Source: Bacillus tequilensis KCTC 13622 (lineage in GTDB: Bacteria > Bacillota > Bacilli > Bacillales > Bacillaceae). From it: a stretch of 64,000 bases of DNA. The DNA lies in NCBI RefSeq assembly GCF_000507145.1, contig NZ_AYTO01000001.1, forward strand, positions 112,714 through 176,713, written 5' to 3'. The translations under genes and the position numbers were made by a program. Below, in pieces: positions 7,626 through 16,567 of this stretch. The notes under the pieces are model-generated. The model searched no databases. It was given only the letters and a program-made list of their open reading frames with translations, and was not told where the DNA came from. Each line of letters starts with the position of its first letter. Within the stretch, counting starts at the first letter, position 1.

Positions 7626-8471
7626 TTAACCAATTAATTTTTTTAAGGTATTAGTAATTCCTTTTGAGTACTCACTATCAGTTATAAGTTGGTGCAAGTT
7701 TTTAGCTTCCTGTGTTGCATTTTTCAGCAGATATCCATTCCCTACAGCCTGTAACATACGAACATCATTTCCGCTATCTCCAAATGCGATAGCTTTTTCG
7801 GCATTTAGGCTGTATTTCTCTAACATAAACTTTACAATTTCATTCTTTCCTGTTCCCTTGGGGATAAAATCTACATCATAGCTGTCTTCCGGATCACCTG
7901 CTAACGGATTACATCGATTGATATTAACTGAAACTCCGTATTCCTCGCAGATCTTTTCAATGGATGACAGGTTTTTCTTGTCGTTTATTTCATCTTGTTC
8001 CTGATAATAAAAATTGTGCTTATACCGTGACTTTCCTAATTGAGTTTGAGGATTCAACAGAATGTTATAATTGTCGTGTAGCTGTTTCACAATTCGATCT
8101 ATCTTTTCTTTACTAAACTCTTCATTTATACGGCTGTTCCACTCATGATCTTGCTGTCCGAAGTTATGCTCTGAAAAGTACGTGATTTCAGTTCCAAGAT
8201 CACTAGCGACAAAATGCGGGAAATATCTAAATTTTCCTCGTTCCATTTTATCGAGAATAGATTCTATGCTGCTCCCAGTAACCCATCCAATTAGCAGTTC
8301 CCCAGCTTTACTTTTTTGTTCCAGATAGTCTTCGAGTTCATATATGTCTTGTTGTTGCTGTTCGTCGATTGTATGCGGAAAATACGTCTCATCAAAATCA
8401 CAAAAAACAATATACTGAGGATGTTCAACCTTGGATAACGTTTTATACTCCAGCTTTTTGCTTAATAACAC
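7626..8471 (-). CDS. ntdB: Kanosamine-6-phosphate phosphatase NtdB (HAD family)
   Basis: A 281-residue HAD hydrolase of the Cof/sucrose-phosphatase subtype. The nucleophile motif FCDFDET with Asp pair is near residues 24-29, the C2-type cap lies in the middle, a Lys-containing motif (GTGKNEIVKF) is near 205, and GDSGNDVRMLQ carries the final Asp residues at about 232. It removes phosphate from kanosamine 6-phosphate. The GTG start at 8471 overlaps ntdA by 29 bases and has GGAGGG eight bases upstream within ntdA. Co-transcribed with ntdA and ntdC. Sure of family and of the operon; the substrate comes from known B. subtilis work. Confidence 0.95.
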   Translation of the reverse strand: MLLSKKLEYKTLSKVEHPQYIVFCDFDETYFPHTIDEQQQQDIYELEDYLEQKSKAGELLIGWVTGSSIESILDKMERGKFRYFPHFVASDLGTEITYFSEHNFGQQDHEWNSRINEEFSKEKIDRIVKQLHDNYNILLNPQTQLGKSRYKHNFYYQEQDEINDKKNLSSIEKICEEYGVSVNINRCNPLAGDPEDSYDVDFIPKGTGKNEIVKFMLEKYSLNAEKAIAFGDSGNDVRMLQAVGNGYLLKNATQEAKNLHQLITDSEYSKGITNTLKKLIG

Positions 8472-9768
8472 TGAACAGTCCCTCCATTACTCTGTCTTGT
8501 TCTTCTAAAGTAAATGACGGATATAAAGGCAAATGCAGTACCTGACTATGTGCCTTTTCCGTATGGACCAATTGGAGTTTTGTGTACTTGTCCTGTACTA
8601 AAGGAGTGTTTTGCATATGAGACAGTACTGGATAATATATATCTGTTTGAACACCATAATCTTCATTTAATTTCGTCATGATATCTGTCCTATCCTCTGC
8701 TTTTACCTTAATAGGAAACAGGTGCCACACATGATCTTCGCTTAATTCCGGTAATTCAATAAGGCCTTTATTCTGTAATTCTGCTAATTGAGTAATGTAT
8801 CTATCAGCCAAGAATAGTCTTTTGAAGTTGTTTAATGAAAGGTGCTTTATTCTCTCTAAACCAATTGCAGCCTGTAAATTGTCCATTTTTGAATTAAATC
8901 CAAAATTGATGACTTTCTTATTTTTCACATTTACTTCAAAACCATGATAACTGAATTGAATGCATTTTTTGGCGAGTTCTTCATTATCAGTTGCTATTGC
9001 CCCAGCCTTACCGCATACACCAAAATTCTTATATGGATTAAAACTTAATGTAGTGATGTCTGCGTACTTTCCTAAGTCTGTCAGCCCAATTCCTTGGCAA
9101 GCATCTTCAATTACTTTCAATTTATAACGATTTGCTATTTGGCGGATCTGCTTCATTTCTGAATGTTTTCCGTATAGATGCACAGGGAGAATAAACTTTG
9201 TATAAGGCGTTATTGCTTCCTCAATTTTGTTAGGGTCGAGGCAGAATGTTTGTGGGGTAATATCTGCATAGACAGGCACGCCTCCCACAGCTAACACAGC
9301 ATTTTCAGTAGCTGAAAAGCTATTAGCTGGCATGATCACTTCATCCCCGCGGTTTAACCCTAAAGCCAATAATCCTATCATAATAGCATCCGTTCCGCTG
9401 CTGGTTGCAATTACATACCTTTTATGTAAATATGTAGATAAAACGTCTTCGAATTTCTCTAAATAGGAACCACTCGTAAATTTTCCAGTTGGCAAAACGC
9501 TAGTTAATGCAGTTAAGATATCATCCACTTCATCATTGGTTATTAATCTGTCTACAGGCATAAAAGGGACTTTACTGATTTCACGATTTTTTTGGTAGTT
9601 GAAAAGGTCATTTTCAATATCGGTATTTTCTTTTAATACTTGTCTCCAACGCTCGTTTACAATACTGTCTTCAATAACAAGTTCTTTTCCTTGTACGTCA
9701 CCTTTTAAGTGCTTTAGCAGTAACATGTTTTCTTTACTTTTACCTGAAACTCTGACTTGTTTTTGCAT
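8443..9768 (-). CDS. ntdA: 3-oxo-glucose-6-phosphate:glutamate aminotransferase NtdA
   Basis: A 441-residue DegT/DnrJ/EryC1 (fold type I) sugar aminotransferase. Visible landmarks are TGKFTSGSYLEKFE near residue 100, ATSSGTDAIMIGL for cofactor phosphate binding, EDACQGIG, and SFNPYKNFGVCGKAGAI with the PLP-binding lysine. It has an N-terminal extension of about 80 residues before the core. NtdA transfers the glutamate amino group to the C3 ketone of 3-oxo-glucose 6-phosphate. I placed the start at MQKQVRVSG because GGAGGTACTG lies just upstream; a longer frame to 9843 would run through the operator. First gene of ntdABC. Confidence 0.95.
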   Translation of the reverse strand: MQKQVRVSGKSKENMLLLKHLKGDVQGKELVIEDSIVNERWRQVLKENTDIENDLFNYQKNREISKVPFMPVDRLITNDEVDDILTALTSVLPTGKFTSGSYLEKFEDVLSTYLHKRYVIATSSGTDAIMIGLLALGLNRGDEVIMPANSFSATENAVLAVGGVPVYADITPQTFCLDPNKIEEAITPYTKFILPVHLYGKHSEMKQIRQIANRYKLKVIEDACQGIGLTDLGKYADITTLSFNPYKNFGVCGKAGAIATDNEELAKKCIQFSYHGFEVNVKNKKVINFGFNSKMDNLQAAIGLERIKHLSLNNFKRLFLADRYITQLAELQNKGLIELPELSEDHVWHLFPIKVKAEDRTDIMTKLNEDYGVQTDIYYPVLSHMQNTPLVQDKYTKLQLVHTEKAHSQVLHLPLYPSFTLEEQDRVMEGLFSVIKQKAGV

Positions 9769-9828
9769 GAACAGTACCTCCAATGAGTTTATAATGTGGA
9801 AAATTTGATACAAATTTATCCTAATTTC

Positions 9829-9842
9829 TGAAACCGGTAACA
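9829..9842. promoter_or_regulatory. NtdR operator in the ntdA-ntdR intergenic region
   Basis: TGAAACCGGTAACA is a near-perfect palindrome around a central CCGG, with TGnnACCGGTnnCA symmetry typical of LacI/GalR-family sites. It sits about 60 bases upstream of the ntdA start codon and 30 bases before ntdR, a position suited to an activator of ntdABC that also affects its own gene. The match to NtdR is inferred from the gene context. Confidence 0.6.
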
Positions 9843-9872
9843 TGTCAATAACTTTTTTGAGGAAGGGAAAAT

Positions 9873-10862
9873 ATGCCTACAATTGATGAAATAGCAAGAT
9901 TATGTAACGTGTCTAAAACCACAGTATCAAGAGTATTGAATAATCACCCTTATGTATCGAAAGAAAAAAGAGATATGATTTTAAAGGCGATTAACGAACT
10001 TGATTACACTCCCAATTATTTAGCTCGGAATTTTAGGAGAAATAAGACACAAACGATAGCTTTATCGGTTCCGAGTATCGACCATCCATTTTTTGCACAA
10101 TTAATAAAAGGGGTCTCTCATGAAGCACTGTCTAAGAATTACAAGGTAATTGTATTTCAAACCTTTTATGACAAACAGACAGAGCTGGAACTATTAGAGT
10201 TATTGAAGCACAAAGAAGTTGATGGTGTTATTCTTGGAACTTTAGAAAATGACTGGGATAAGATATCGCATTTTTTAAGGTATGGTCCGATCTTATTATG
10301 TAATGAATATCATCACTCAGCGGACATCACGATCATTGGATATGATGAATTTGAAGCTGCATACATGGGGGTGGTACATTTAATTGAAAGAGGGCATGAA
10401 AAAATTGGATTTTGTTTTGACACGCCATATAGCGAAGCTCAATGTCAGCGGAAAGAGGGGTACTTGAAAGCTTTACAAGATTACAATTTACATCATAGAA
10501 ACGAATGGATATTCGGTGAATTGTTTAATATCGAGGATGGCTTTCGTGTTTTTCATAAGATAAAGGATCTAAAGGACAGACCCTCAGCAATCTTTACGGG
10601 AAATGATCAAGTCGCCGCAGGGATTATTAAACAGGCGATAAAAAACGGCTTTCATGTTCCAGAAGACTTAGCTGTAATAGGTTTTGACAACCAATTGATT
10701 TGCCAAGTAGTGACTCCGACCATAACAACAATTGATATTCCCATCATAGAATTAGGTCAACAGGCTGTGTTGAAAATAATCGAGTATATTTCGGGCAACA
10801 TTTCTTTAAACAGAAACATTATTAAACTGCCAACAAGTCTTATCATAAGAGAATCAACTTAA
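9873..10862 (+). CDS. ntdR: LacI-family activator NtdR
   Basis: A 329-residue LacI/GalR regulator. The helix-turn-helix is at residues 4-25 (IDEIARLCNVSKTTVSRVLN), the hinge helix around 45-58 and the periplasmic-binding-like effector domain from about 62 on (ALSVPSIDHPFFAQLI ... AIFTGNDQVAAGII ... VIGFDNQ). In B. subtilis NtdR activates ntdABC in response to the pathway product, giving autoinduction. It is divergent from ntdA with an LacI-type palindrome between them. GAGGAAGGG precedes the ATG. AT-rich like ntdABC, so the module probably moved as a unit. Confidence 0.95.
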   Translation: MPTIDEIARLCNVSKTTVSRVLNNHPYVSKEKRDMILKAINELDYTPNYLARNFRRNKTQTIALSVPSIDHPFFAQLIKGVSHEALSKNYKVIVFQTFYDKQTELELLELLKHKEVDGVILGTLENDWDKISHFLRYGPILLCNEYHHSADITIIGYDEFEAAYMGVVHLIERGHEKIGFCFDTPYSEAQCQRKEGYLKALQDYNLHHRNEWIFGELFNIEDGFRVFHKIKDLKDRPSAIFTGNDQVAAGIIKQAIKNGFHVPEDLAVIGFDNQLICQVVTPTITTIDIPIIELGQQAVLKIIEYISGNISLNRNIIKLPTSLIIREST

Positions 10863-10883
10863 CTAGAGATTTCGCCTTCCTTG

Positions 10884-10925
10884 TATAGAAAAAGAGGTTA
10901 TTCATATATAACCTCTTTTTCTATC
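10884..10925 (+). terminator. Terminator after ntdR
   Basis: TATAGAAAAAGAGGTTA pairs almost perfectly with TAACCTCTTTTTCTAT across an 8-base AT-rich loop. T runs occur on both strands, so it works in either direction. Confidence 0.8.
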
Positions 10926-10926
10926 A

Positions 10927-11153
10927 GGAAGCCTGTTTTTTGGAATTTTCATAAACGCTTCTATACCAAAGTCGTCAACGATTTCTTCGTCTCTCATTTC
11001 GCCTTCTGTCAGCACTCACTTCAAATCTGATCCATTTTTTATCAAATGAATTTGGCGTTAATATATTTCGAATCATCTTGTTCGAAGCTTTTCACACTTA
11101 TATGTCCCCATCTTGATGGTTTGCGGTTTAAAAGTTCTTGAACCCTTTTTTCA
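10927..11153 (-). pseudogene. Decayed reading frames between ntdR and yhjN
   Basis: On the minus strand, codons give NEKRVQELLNRKPSRWGHIS and DSKYINAKFI, then a stop, then in shifted frames KKWIRFEVSADRRR and MRDEEIVDDFGIEAFMKIP. These successive protein-like segments in different frames suggest one or two broken genes at the edge of the AT-rich ntd island. No segment has a convincing ribosome binding site, and I do not recognise a family. The interval is otherwise empty. Confidence 0.3.
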
Positions 11154-12332
11154 TTAGGCGTTACTGCGGCTGATCGGGCTTTCATGATTTTTTTTTTCAC
11201 CATGAAGATGGTGAAGCAGACGATAAAACGGCGGCAGCAGGGCAATGACTAAAATAACGCGTATGACCTGAACCGCAACGACAAAGGTGGAATCAGCATG
11301 CAAGGTAACAGACGTCGTCGCCATCTCTGCAATGCCGCCGGGCGCAAATGCCAGAACAGAAGTGATGAGCGAGATTCCTGTCAGCTCGGAAACGATTACG
11401 GCGCTTAAAAACATAGCTGCGATTAAACCGACGGACGAGACAAACCCGACGATGACAATACGGGTGACGCCGACAAACATGCTTTTGTACATTTTAGAGC
11501 CGATCGTTGCTCCGAGAAATACTTGGGACACATGGTTAGCTTGTGACGGCCACCATGCCGTCATGTCGTGTCCTGTCACCGCAGCGCCGCCAACGTGTAC
11601 AATTGCTACACCGAGCATGCTTCCGAGCAGCCATGGGGCCGGAAATTTTAAAAATTTAGCAGCTTTGCAAGCTCCCCAGGCAGCCAGAATCAGAATAGCG
11701 GTCCACAAAAGGGGAGCGAGCCTGATATCAGTCGTTGCTGTGGAAAGCGATTCTGCTGCGGCACGAGCGGAAGAATCTTGTTTTGTATAGATCAAAATGA
11801 CTAAAAACGGAATGGAAAGCACCACGAGCAGCACCCGCATCATTTGAACGAGGCTGACAATGGCGGTATTGGCGCCGACCTCTTGCGCGATGCTCGGCAT
11901 GGCAGACAGTCCGCCTGGAGCAGTGCCGACAAAGCTTGTTAACATGTCCGTTTTGCTGAAACGCCAAAGCACATATCCTGACAGCATGGCAAGCAGTATA
12001 GACAATATCAGCATAACGCTGACTGAAAACCAATGATCTTTGAGAACAGAGAGAACGGATAAGTTCAGCTTTTGGCCCAATTCGATGCCGAGGATCATCT
12101 GCCCGAGAGCGAGCCACCGGCGGTTAATTCCTTTTTGATCTGGCGCCATCATCAGCCATGCCGGCCGTATCATGGCGAGGCAGCAGGCGACAATCAGCGT
12201 TCCGATCATCCATCCAATCGATATTCCGGTTAATGAAAGAATAAACCCCCCGGCTGCACTGATTGCGATAAACCATAGATCTTTGAGGAGATTTTCGTCT
12301 TTCTTCAATGTAAAACCCTTCTTCCTTTTCAC
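11154..12332 (-). CDS. yhjN: AbrB-type (ammonia monooxygenase-like) membrane protein
   Basis: A 392-residue integral membrane protein made of two similar halves, each with five or so hydrophobic helices. Repeated features such as SFVGTAPGGLSAMPSIAQEVGANTAIVSLVQ in the first half and SVLAFAPGGIAEMATTSV in the second are the duplicated AbrB-duplication family signature (named for a link to ammonia monooxygenase, not the AbrB regulator). The GTG start at 12332 has TTGGAGTG six to seven bases upstream. Probably a transporter; the substrate is unknown. GC content returns to the normal level here compared with the ntd region. Confidence 0.8.
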   Translation of the reverse strand: MKRKKGFTLKKDENLLKDLWFIAISAAGGFILSLTGISIGWMIGTLIVACCLAMIRPAWLMMAPDQKGINRRWLALGQMILGIELGQKLNLSVLSVLKDHWFSVSVMLILSILLAMLSGYVLWRFSKTDMLTSFVGTAPGGLSAMPSIAQEVGANTAIVSLVQMMRVLLVVLSIPFLVILIYTKQDSSARAAAESLSTATTDIRLAPLLWTAILILAAWGACKAAKFLKFPAPWLLGSMLGVAIVHVGGAAVTGHDMTAWWPSQANHVSQVFLGATIGSKMYKSMFVGVTRIVIVGFVSSVGLIAAMFLSAVIVSELTGISLITSVLAFAPGGIAEMATTSVTLHADSTFVVAVQVIRVILVIALLPPFYRLLHHLHGEKKNHESPISRSNA

Positions 12333-12416
12333 GTAACACTCCAAATGGTTCACGTAGTGAATGTATAATTACTATAATATATTTTCGGTGATAAAGAAAT
12401 TAGGAATTATTTTCGA

Positions 12417-13619
12417 TTAACCATTCATTTTTCTTATGACTTTTTGTTCGAGCCTATCTATTGTGTAAGTCAGGCATAAGCATGCTGCCAGTATACACAC
12501 GGCAAGGGCGTAAAACATCACTTCTCCGCCAAACGATGTCAGGATCATCCCGCCTGCCAAAGGTCCGATTGAGCGGGAAATATCCCAATGCAGGCCGTAT
12601 ATCGCATAAAACCGGCCGAGCAGATGAGGCGGCGCCAATTTTGAAATGAAGGTCTGGATGTGGGTGAGTCCGATGCTTTCGCCAACCGTCATCACCGCTG
12701 CCGTCACTAAAAGCATTGTCAGGGAGGTTGAGCATGCGAAGCCGGCAGCCGCAAGGGCGTAGCAGATATAAGCGATCAAAAGGATCGTTTTCATCGAAAG
12801 CTTTTCGGTCGCTTTTACAAGAGGAACCTGAAGAACAAAGCTGAATAAAGCTTTTACCGCCGAGTAGATGGTCAGCATGGACAGATAATCAGAAAACATG
12901 TTTTTGCTGAAGAGCCTGTAGGTTGTTTCTGTTTGCGCATATAACATGCTGATGGGGAGAGAAAGCAGCAAAAGAAGCAGTACAGGCCTGTATATCGTAA
13001 AGCTTCCGGAAAACGCCGGTGTGCCAGCTGTTATGATCGGCTTTGTTTCCGGCAGTTTTAGTGCGGCAACCAGAAAGTAGCTGAACAATGCCGCGGCATC
13101 TAAAGCGAATATCCACACGGGGTTATGTTTGTACAGCAGCATCCCCGCTAGCGGCCCTGCCGTCAGGCCCGCTGAATAGATCGCATTGATAACCGCAAAC
13201 ACTTCTGAACGTCTGCTTTCCGGCGTGCTTTCGGCAATTTGAGCGCGGGAAGCAGGGATATACAACGATCTTCCGATGCCATTCATGACGTAGAGAAGGG
13301 CGAAAACATACGCTTGATCTGCAAACACAAACCCCGTCATGGCTGCTGCTTGCAGAAGCAATGCGATCAAAATCGCTGTTCGCCGCCCAAGCCGGTCCGT
13401 CACCCGTCCGGCAATCAGGGTCAGACAAATATCGGCAAATGGCTGAAGACTGATGATCAGCATTGGAATCATGACGCTGCCGTTTAATTGTTCATGCAGG
13501 TACAGCACCATAAAAGGTCCCATCATTGCACCTGTCAGGCTTGTCAGCATTTCGCCGAAAAAGCGGAGCCAAACGGGAGCGGTATATCTCGATTTTATAG
13601 ATTGAAAGCTGGTCAGCAT
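12417..13619 (-). CDS. yhjO: MFS transporter, probable exporter
   Basis: A 400-residue major facilitator protein with 12 hydrophobic segments. The loop 2-3 signature DICLTLIAGRVTDRLGRRTA is near residues 60-80 and a central polar loop divides the halves. The start ATG at 13619 follows AAAGGCGG. It is divergent from yhjP, an SgrR-like regulator, across 113 bases. In enterobacteria SgrR stands next to the sugar-efflux MFS gene setA, so a similar control of YhjO by YhjP is plausible. Substrate unknown. Confidence 0.85.
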   Translation of the reverse strand: MLTSFQSIKSRYTAPVWLRFFGEMLTSLTGAMMGPFMVLYLHEQLNGSVMIPMLIISLQPFADICLTLIAGRVTDRLGRRTAILIALLLQAAAMTGFVFADQAYVFALLYVMNGIGRSLYIPASRAQIAESTPESRRSEVFAVINAIYSAGLTAGPLAGMLLYKHNPVWIFALDAAALFSYFLVAALKLPETKPIITAGTPAFSGSFTIYRPVLLLLLLSLPISMLYAQTETTYRLFSKNMFSDYLSMLTIYSAVKALFSFVLQVPLVKATEKLSMKTILLIAYICYALAAAGFACSTSLTMLLVTAAVMTVGESIGLTHIQTFISKLAPPHLLGRFYAIYGLHWDISRSIGPLAGGMILTSFGGEVMFYALAVCILAACLCLTYTIDRLEQKVIRKMNG

Positions 13620-13732
13620 GTGATCGCCGCCTTTCGCTGTTTGGTATAGTAGTAGTGTATAGAAGGGGAGGCGGCCCAAAAAGTGAAGAAAAAAAGAGAA
13701 AAAGTTTCCCCTTTTGTCGGGAGGTGCGGGGA

Positions 13733-15460
13733 TTGAAGCTGATTGAGCATTATGTGGAACTTGTAAAAGCGGGATGCGCTGCGTATGGGCAGATGAACGA
13801 AATGACGCTCACAGAAATTGCAGACTGCTTATGTTGTACAGAAAGAAATGCAAAGCTCATTTTACATAAGCTGGAGAACAAGGATTGGATTATCAGGAAA
13901 AGCGGGGCGGGGCGAGGCCGTAAATCTAAAATCGCGTTTCTTCGCCGTCCTGAGGAGCTGCTGCTTCAAACAGCCAAGGATTATACAATGGCTGGAAAGC
14001 TTAAAAAAGCAAAGGAACTGCTTCAGCAGTATCAGTCCGCTTTTCCGGGGCTTCAAAACGAATATGATATGTGGTTTTCTGAGGTGTTCGGCTTTGTGAC
14101 AGAGACCGGCGGGGATGGAGAAAAGGATGTGCTCCGGCTGTTCATCACGCCTGAAGATGTCAGCAGTTTGGATCCTTGCCAAATATTTTTGCGATCTGAA
14201 GGGCATTTCGTTAAGCAGATATTTGATACATTGCTCACGTATGATCCAACTGTGCGGGAGCCGAAGCCTCATTTGGTTCACGGATGGGAAGAGCACGAAA
14301 AAAAACGATGGAGGTTTTTTCTTCGGAAGGGTGTGTCTTTTCATAACGGACAGCCGCTGACAGCGAGGGATGTTGCGTTTACGTTTCAGCGATTTTTGAC
14401 ACGTGCTGATAACCCGTATAAATGGCTGTTACACGGGGTGAAGCAAGTTCTGGAAAACAGCCCTTATTGTGTCGAGTTCATACTCGATCAGCCGAATGAG
14501 CTATTGCCGTATGTTCTTTGTGATGAACGGCTGTCTATTCTGCCGGCAGAACAGGGCGGCGCGATCAACGGAACAGGTCCTTTTCGGGTAAATCAGCATC
14601 ACAGCCGGATGCTTGTGCTTGAAGCCAATGAGCGTTACTTCAAAGGACGCCCCTTTTTGGATCGCGTTGAGTTTGTGTTTTCTGAGCAAGCCGGAGAGAT
14701 GAATGGCTTTACCATTCAAGAAAAACAAACAGGTCCTGATCGGCAAACTGTTTTTGATGAACGGCATGTCCAGTACTTGTCGCTCAATTTGAAAAAGAAT
14801 GGGCCTCTTCAGCACCGAAGCTTTCGAAAAGCGCTCCGCCTGCTGATTTCCTCTGAACGGCTCGTTAAGGAAGCGGGAGGGCACCGCAGAATTCCGGTTT
14901 CGTCTTTTTTACATCAGAACCCTTTTGAACGGGAAGACGTATCACCTTTTGAATTGCTGAAGCAGAGCGGGTACGGGGGAGAAACGCTTGTGCTGTCTAC
15001 CTTTTCGGAAGCTGATCATCGTGAGGACGCCGAGTGGATTCAAAATGTTTGCGCCCGGCATGGCATCAGGCTTACACTTCAATTCTGTGATTCTGCTGAT
15101 CTCCGCCGGCCGGAAATTGTGCAAATGGCGGATATCATTCATGACAGTGCGACGTTTTATCAAGACAGTGAGTTTGGTTTTCTGCATTTGCTGCTGTCGG
15201 AGAACAGTTTTTTGTTCCAGCATCTATCTGAAACACTGGAACAAATATGCTCTAGAATGACAGAACGGATTTTTTCGATCCCTGACCGCTGTTCGAGAAT
15301 CCAGCTGCTGCATGACATTGACCGCCGGCTTGTACAGGAGTTCAATGCGATTCCGCTGTATCAAAGTGTGCTTCAGGTGGAATCAAGCGGGAATGTGAAA
15401 GGCCTCATGCTTGATGAAGAGGGATGGGTTGATTTGTACGCCGTGTGGCTGTCCAAATAA
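13733..15460 (+). CDS. yhjP: SgrR-like regulator with solute-binding domain
   Basis: A 575-residue two-part protein. Residues 1-110 hold a winged helix (MTLTEIADCLCCTERNAKLI ... GAGRGRKSKIAFLRRP), and from about 140 to the end there is an SBP_bac_5 (oligopeptide/dipeptide binding) domain with HGWEEHEKKRWRFFLRKGVSFHNGQPLTARDVAFTF-like features. It has no signal peptide, so this binding domain acts in the cytoplasm as a sensor, as in SgrR. The TTG at 13733 is preceded by GGGAGGTGCGGGG; a longer in-frame ATG at 13655 would overlap the divergent promoter area. It likely regulates yhjO. Confidence 0.88.
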   Translation: MKLIEHYVELVKAGCAAYGQMNEMTLTEIADCLCCTERNAKLILHKLENKDWIIRKSGAGRGRKSKIAFLRRPEELLLQTAKDYTMAGKLKKAKELLQQYQSAFPGLQNEYDMWFSEVFGFVTETGGDGEKDVLRLFITPEDVSSLDPCQIFLRSEGHFVKQIFDTLLTYDPTVREPKPHLVHGWEEHEKKRWRFFLRKGVSFHNGQPLTARDVAFTFQRFLTRADNPYKWLLHGVKQVLENSPYCVEFILDQPNELLPYVLCDERLSILPAEQGGAINGTGPFRVNQHHSRMLVLEANERYFKGRPFLDRVEFVFSEQAGEMNGFTIQEKQTGPDRQTVFDERHVQYLSLNLKKNGPLQHRSFRKALRLLISSERLVKEAGGHRRIPVSSFLHQNPFEREDVSPFELLKQSGYGGETLVLSTFSEADHREDAEWIQNVCARHGIRLTLQFCDSADLRRPEIVQMADIIHDSATFYQDSEFGFLHLLLSENSFLFQHLSETLEQICSRMTERIFSIPDRCSRIQLLHDIDRRLVQEFNAIPLYQSVLQVESSGNVKGLMLDEEGWVDLYAVWLSK

Positions 15461-15492
15461 AAAAGGAGGGTTCCTTTTTTGAACCCTCTCCG
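15456..15492 (-). terminator. Terminator between convergent yhjP and yhjQ
   Basis: Inverted repeat GGAGGGTTC-ctttttt-GAACCCTCT. The T run following the stem is on the minus strand (after yhjQ); on the plus strand there is none, so it serves mainly yhjQ. Confidence 0.7.
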
Positions 15493-15496
15493 TCCT

Positions 15497-15826
15497 TTAT
15501 GACGCTTCCATATTACGGCATTGTTCAGCACATCTAAAGCAGGACATCGCACACGCTTGGCAATGATCGTGCTCGTGTTTTTCACATTCTGTGCCGCACG
15601 CTTCACAAATGTCGGCGCAAAGTGCGCAAATTTCTTGCATGAACGGGCTGTCCGTTTGCATGGCTTTGACCGCCAGTGCGCAAATATCCGCGCATTCTCT
15701 GTCAAGCCGGATGCAGCCGCTTAGCTTGTGGTGTGCGCTTTCTTCCAAGCATTTTGTAAAACAATGATTGCAAGCCTTCATACAATTCATGCAAGCCTCG
15801 ATACAAGCTTCTGAATATTGCTCCAT
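15497..15826 (-). CDS. yhjQ: Cys-rich four-helix copper-storage protein (Csp3)
   Basis: A 109-residue protein with many cysteines placed along predicted helices (SEACIEACMNCMKACNHCFTKC-type CxxxC spacing, then RECADICALAV, ICALCADICEACGTEC, HCQACAMSCFRCAEQC). This is the DUF326/Csp pattern: four-helix bundles lined by Cys that hold many Cu(I) ions in the cytosol. It has no signal peptide, in line with the cytosolic Csp3 class. The ATG at 15826 follows GGGGGAATC. A longer frame upstream is not needed. It protects against copper or buffers it for copper enzymes. Confidence 0.9.
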   Translation of the reverse strand: MEQYSEACIEACMNCMKACNHCFTKCLEESAHHKLSGCIRLDRECADICALAVKAMQTDSPFMQEICALCADICEACGTECEKHEHDHCQACAMSCFRCAEQCRNMEAS

Positions 15827-15944
15827 GGCAGATTCCCCCTGTATGCCAGTGTATAGTTTTATGTTTCCCGGCTGCATGTGAAAAAAACAGGTGAGTGTGT
15901 TTTTTGGATGAGGGGATATGTGTGGATTCACTGTGCGGGTATAT

Positions 15945-16382
15945 TTAACGTTCCATTAAGAAGTACAGAAACCAGACAGCGTGATTTTGTTCATCACGAG
16001 CGGCGCGCATAAAGATGCCCTTCGCTTTTACATTTGAGGTTTCCTCCGCCGCGCGCAAATAAAAGTCGACTGTTTCTTGTTCATCTTTAAAAGCGGCGTC
16101 CAGTCCTCTCGTGAAATTGTCTGGGCATTCTTCCGTTTGTTTCGGCATGAAGTGTTTGCCGGTAATGGTCCCGTACAATGTGGAAAATTCACGGAGGTGG
16201 CGCATTTCGTCACGCCTGATTTCTTCAATCTGTTTTCTGGCGTCATCGCGGCTGGCAAGTTTGGCAAGCTTGCGGTAGCATTGAACCGCGCTGAATTCTC
16301 CGTTAATGGCCTTTTTCAGATTCTGAATCAAAATAGGATCATCCCGGTATGGCGCCGGATATGGATAATAGTTGTAGTACAA
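15945..16382 (-). CDS. yhjR: Ferritin-like (rubrerythrin-type) protein
   Basis: A 145-residue helical protein that starts with a Tyr/Pro-rich tail (YYNYYPYPAPYRDD). Two ExxR/H-type iron-binding motifs follow: GEFSAVQCYRKLAK with EIRRDEMRHLREF, and DEQETVDFYLRAAEE with AARDEQNHAVWF. These fit a di-iron four-helix bundle of the ferritin/rubrerythrin family; the C-terminal rubredoxin domain is absent. The TTG at 16382 has GGAG about 9 bases upstream. Similar Tyr/Pro-rich ferritin-like proteins occur in spore coats, so a role in the spore is possible but not shown here. Confidence 0.85.
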   Translation of the reverse strand: MYYNYYPYPAPYRDDPILIQNLKKAINGEFSAVQCYRKLAKLASRDDARKQIEEIRRDEMRHLREFSTLYGTITGKHFMPKQTEECPDNFTRGLDAAFKDEQETVDFYLRAAEETSNVKAKGIFMRAARDEQNHAVWFLYFLMER

Positions 16383-16505
16383 GGGGATTCAACTCCATTC
16401 TTGAAGAATTGGGCTTCTGTAAAAAGTATATGTAGGGCAGAGAGACATGTGCTGAGAAATTCAGTTTTTTCAATGTGAAAGGCCGTTTTTTACCAATAGA
16501 TGAGA

Positions 16506-16535
16506 TTGGTCATTTTCGTCAACATTCGATAAAAT
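16506..16535 (+). promoter_or_regulatory. Probable sigma-A promoter of the addB operon
   Basis: TTGGTC (16506-16511), 18-base spacer, TAAAAT (16530-16535), 33 bases before the addB TTG start. Both boxes match four or more of six consensus bases. No clear K-box was found with confidence, although addAB is known to respond to ComK. Confidence 0.45.
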
Positions 16536-16567
16536 ATATAGAGATAAAAAGAGAGGGGTCTTCTAAT

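Noticed and set aside
15827..15931. N-terminal extension of yhjQ by 35 codons
   Set aside because: The extension has no site and odd composition, whereas the ATG at 15826 has GGGGGAA at the right distance and matches the family's normal length.
16475..16567. Longer AddB start 31 codons upstream
   Set aside because: This stretch contains the likely addB promoter; the TTG at 16568 has a proper ribosome binding site and gives the usual 1166 residues.
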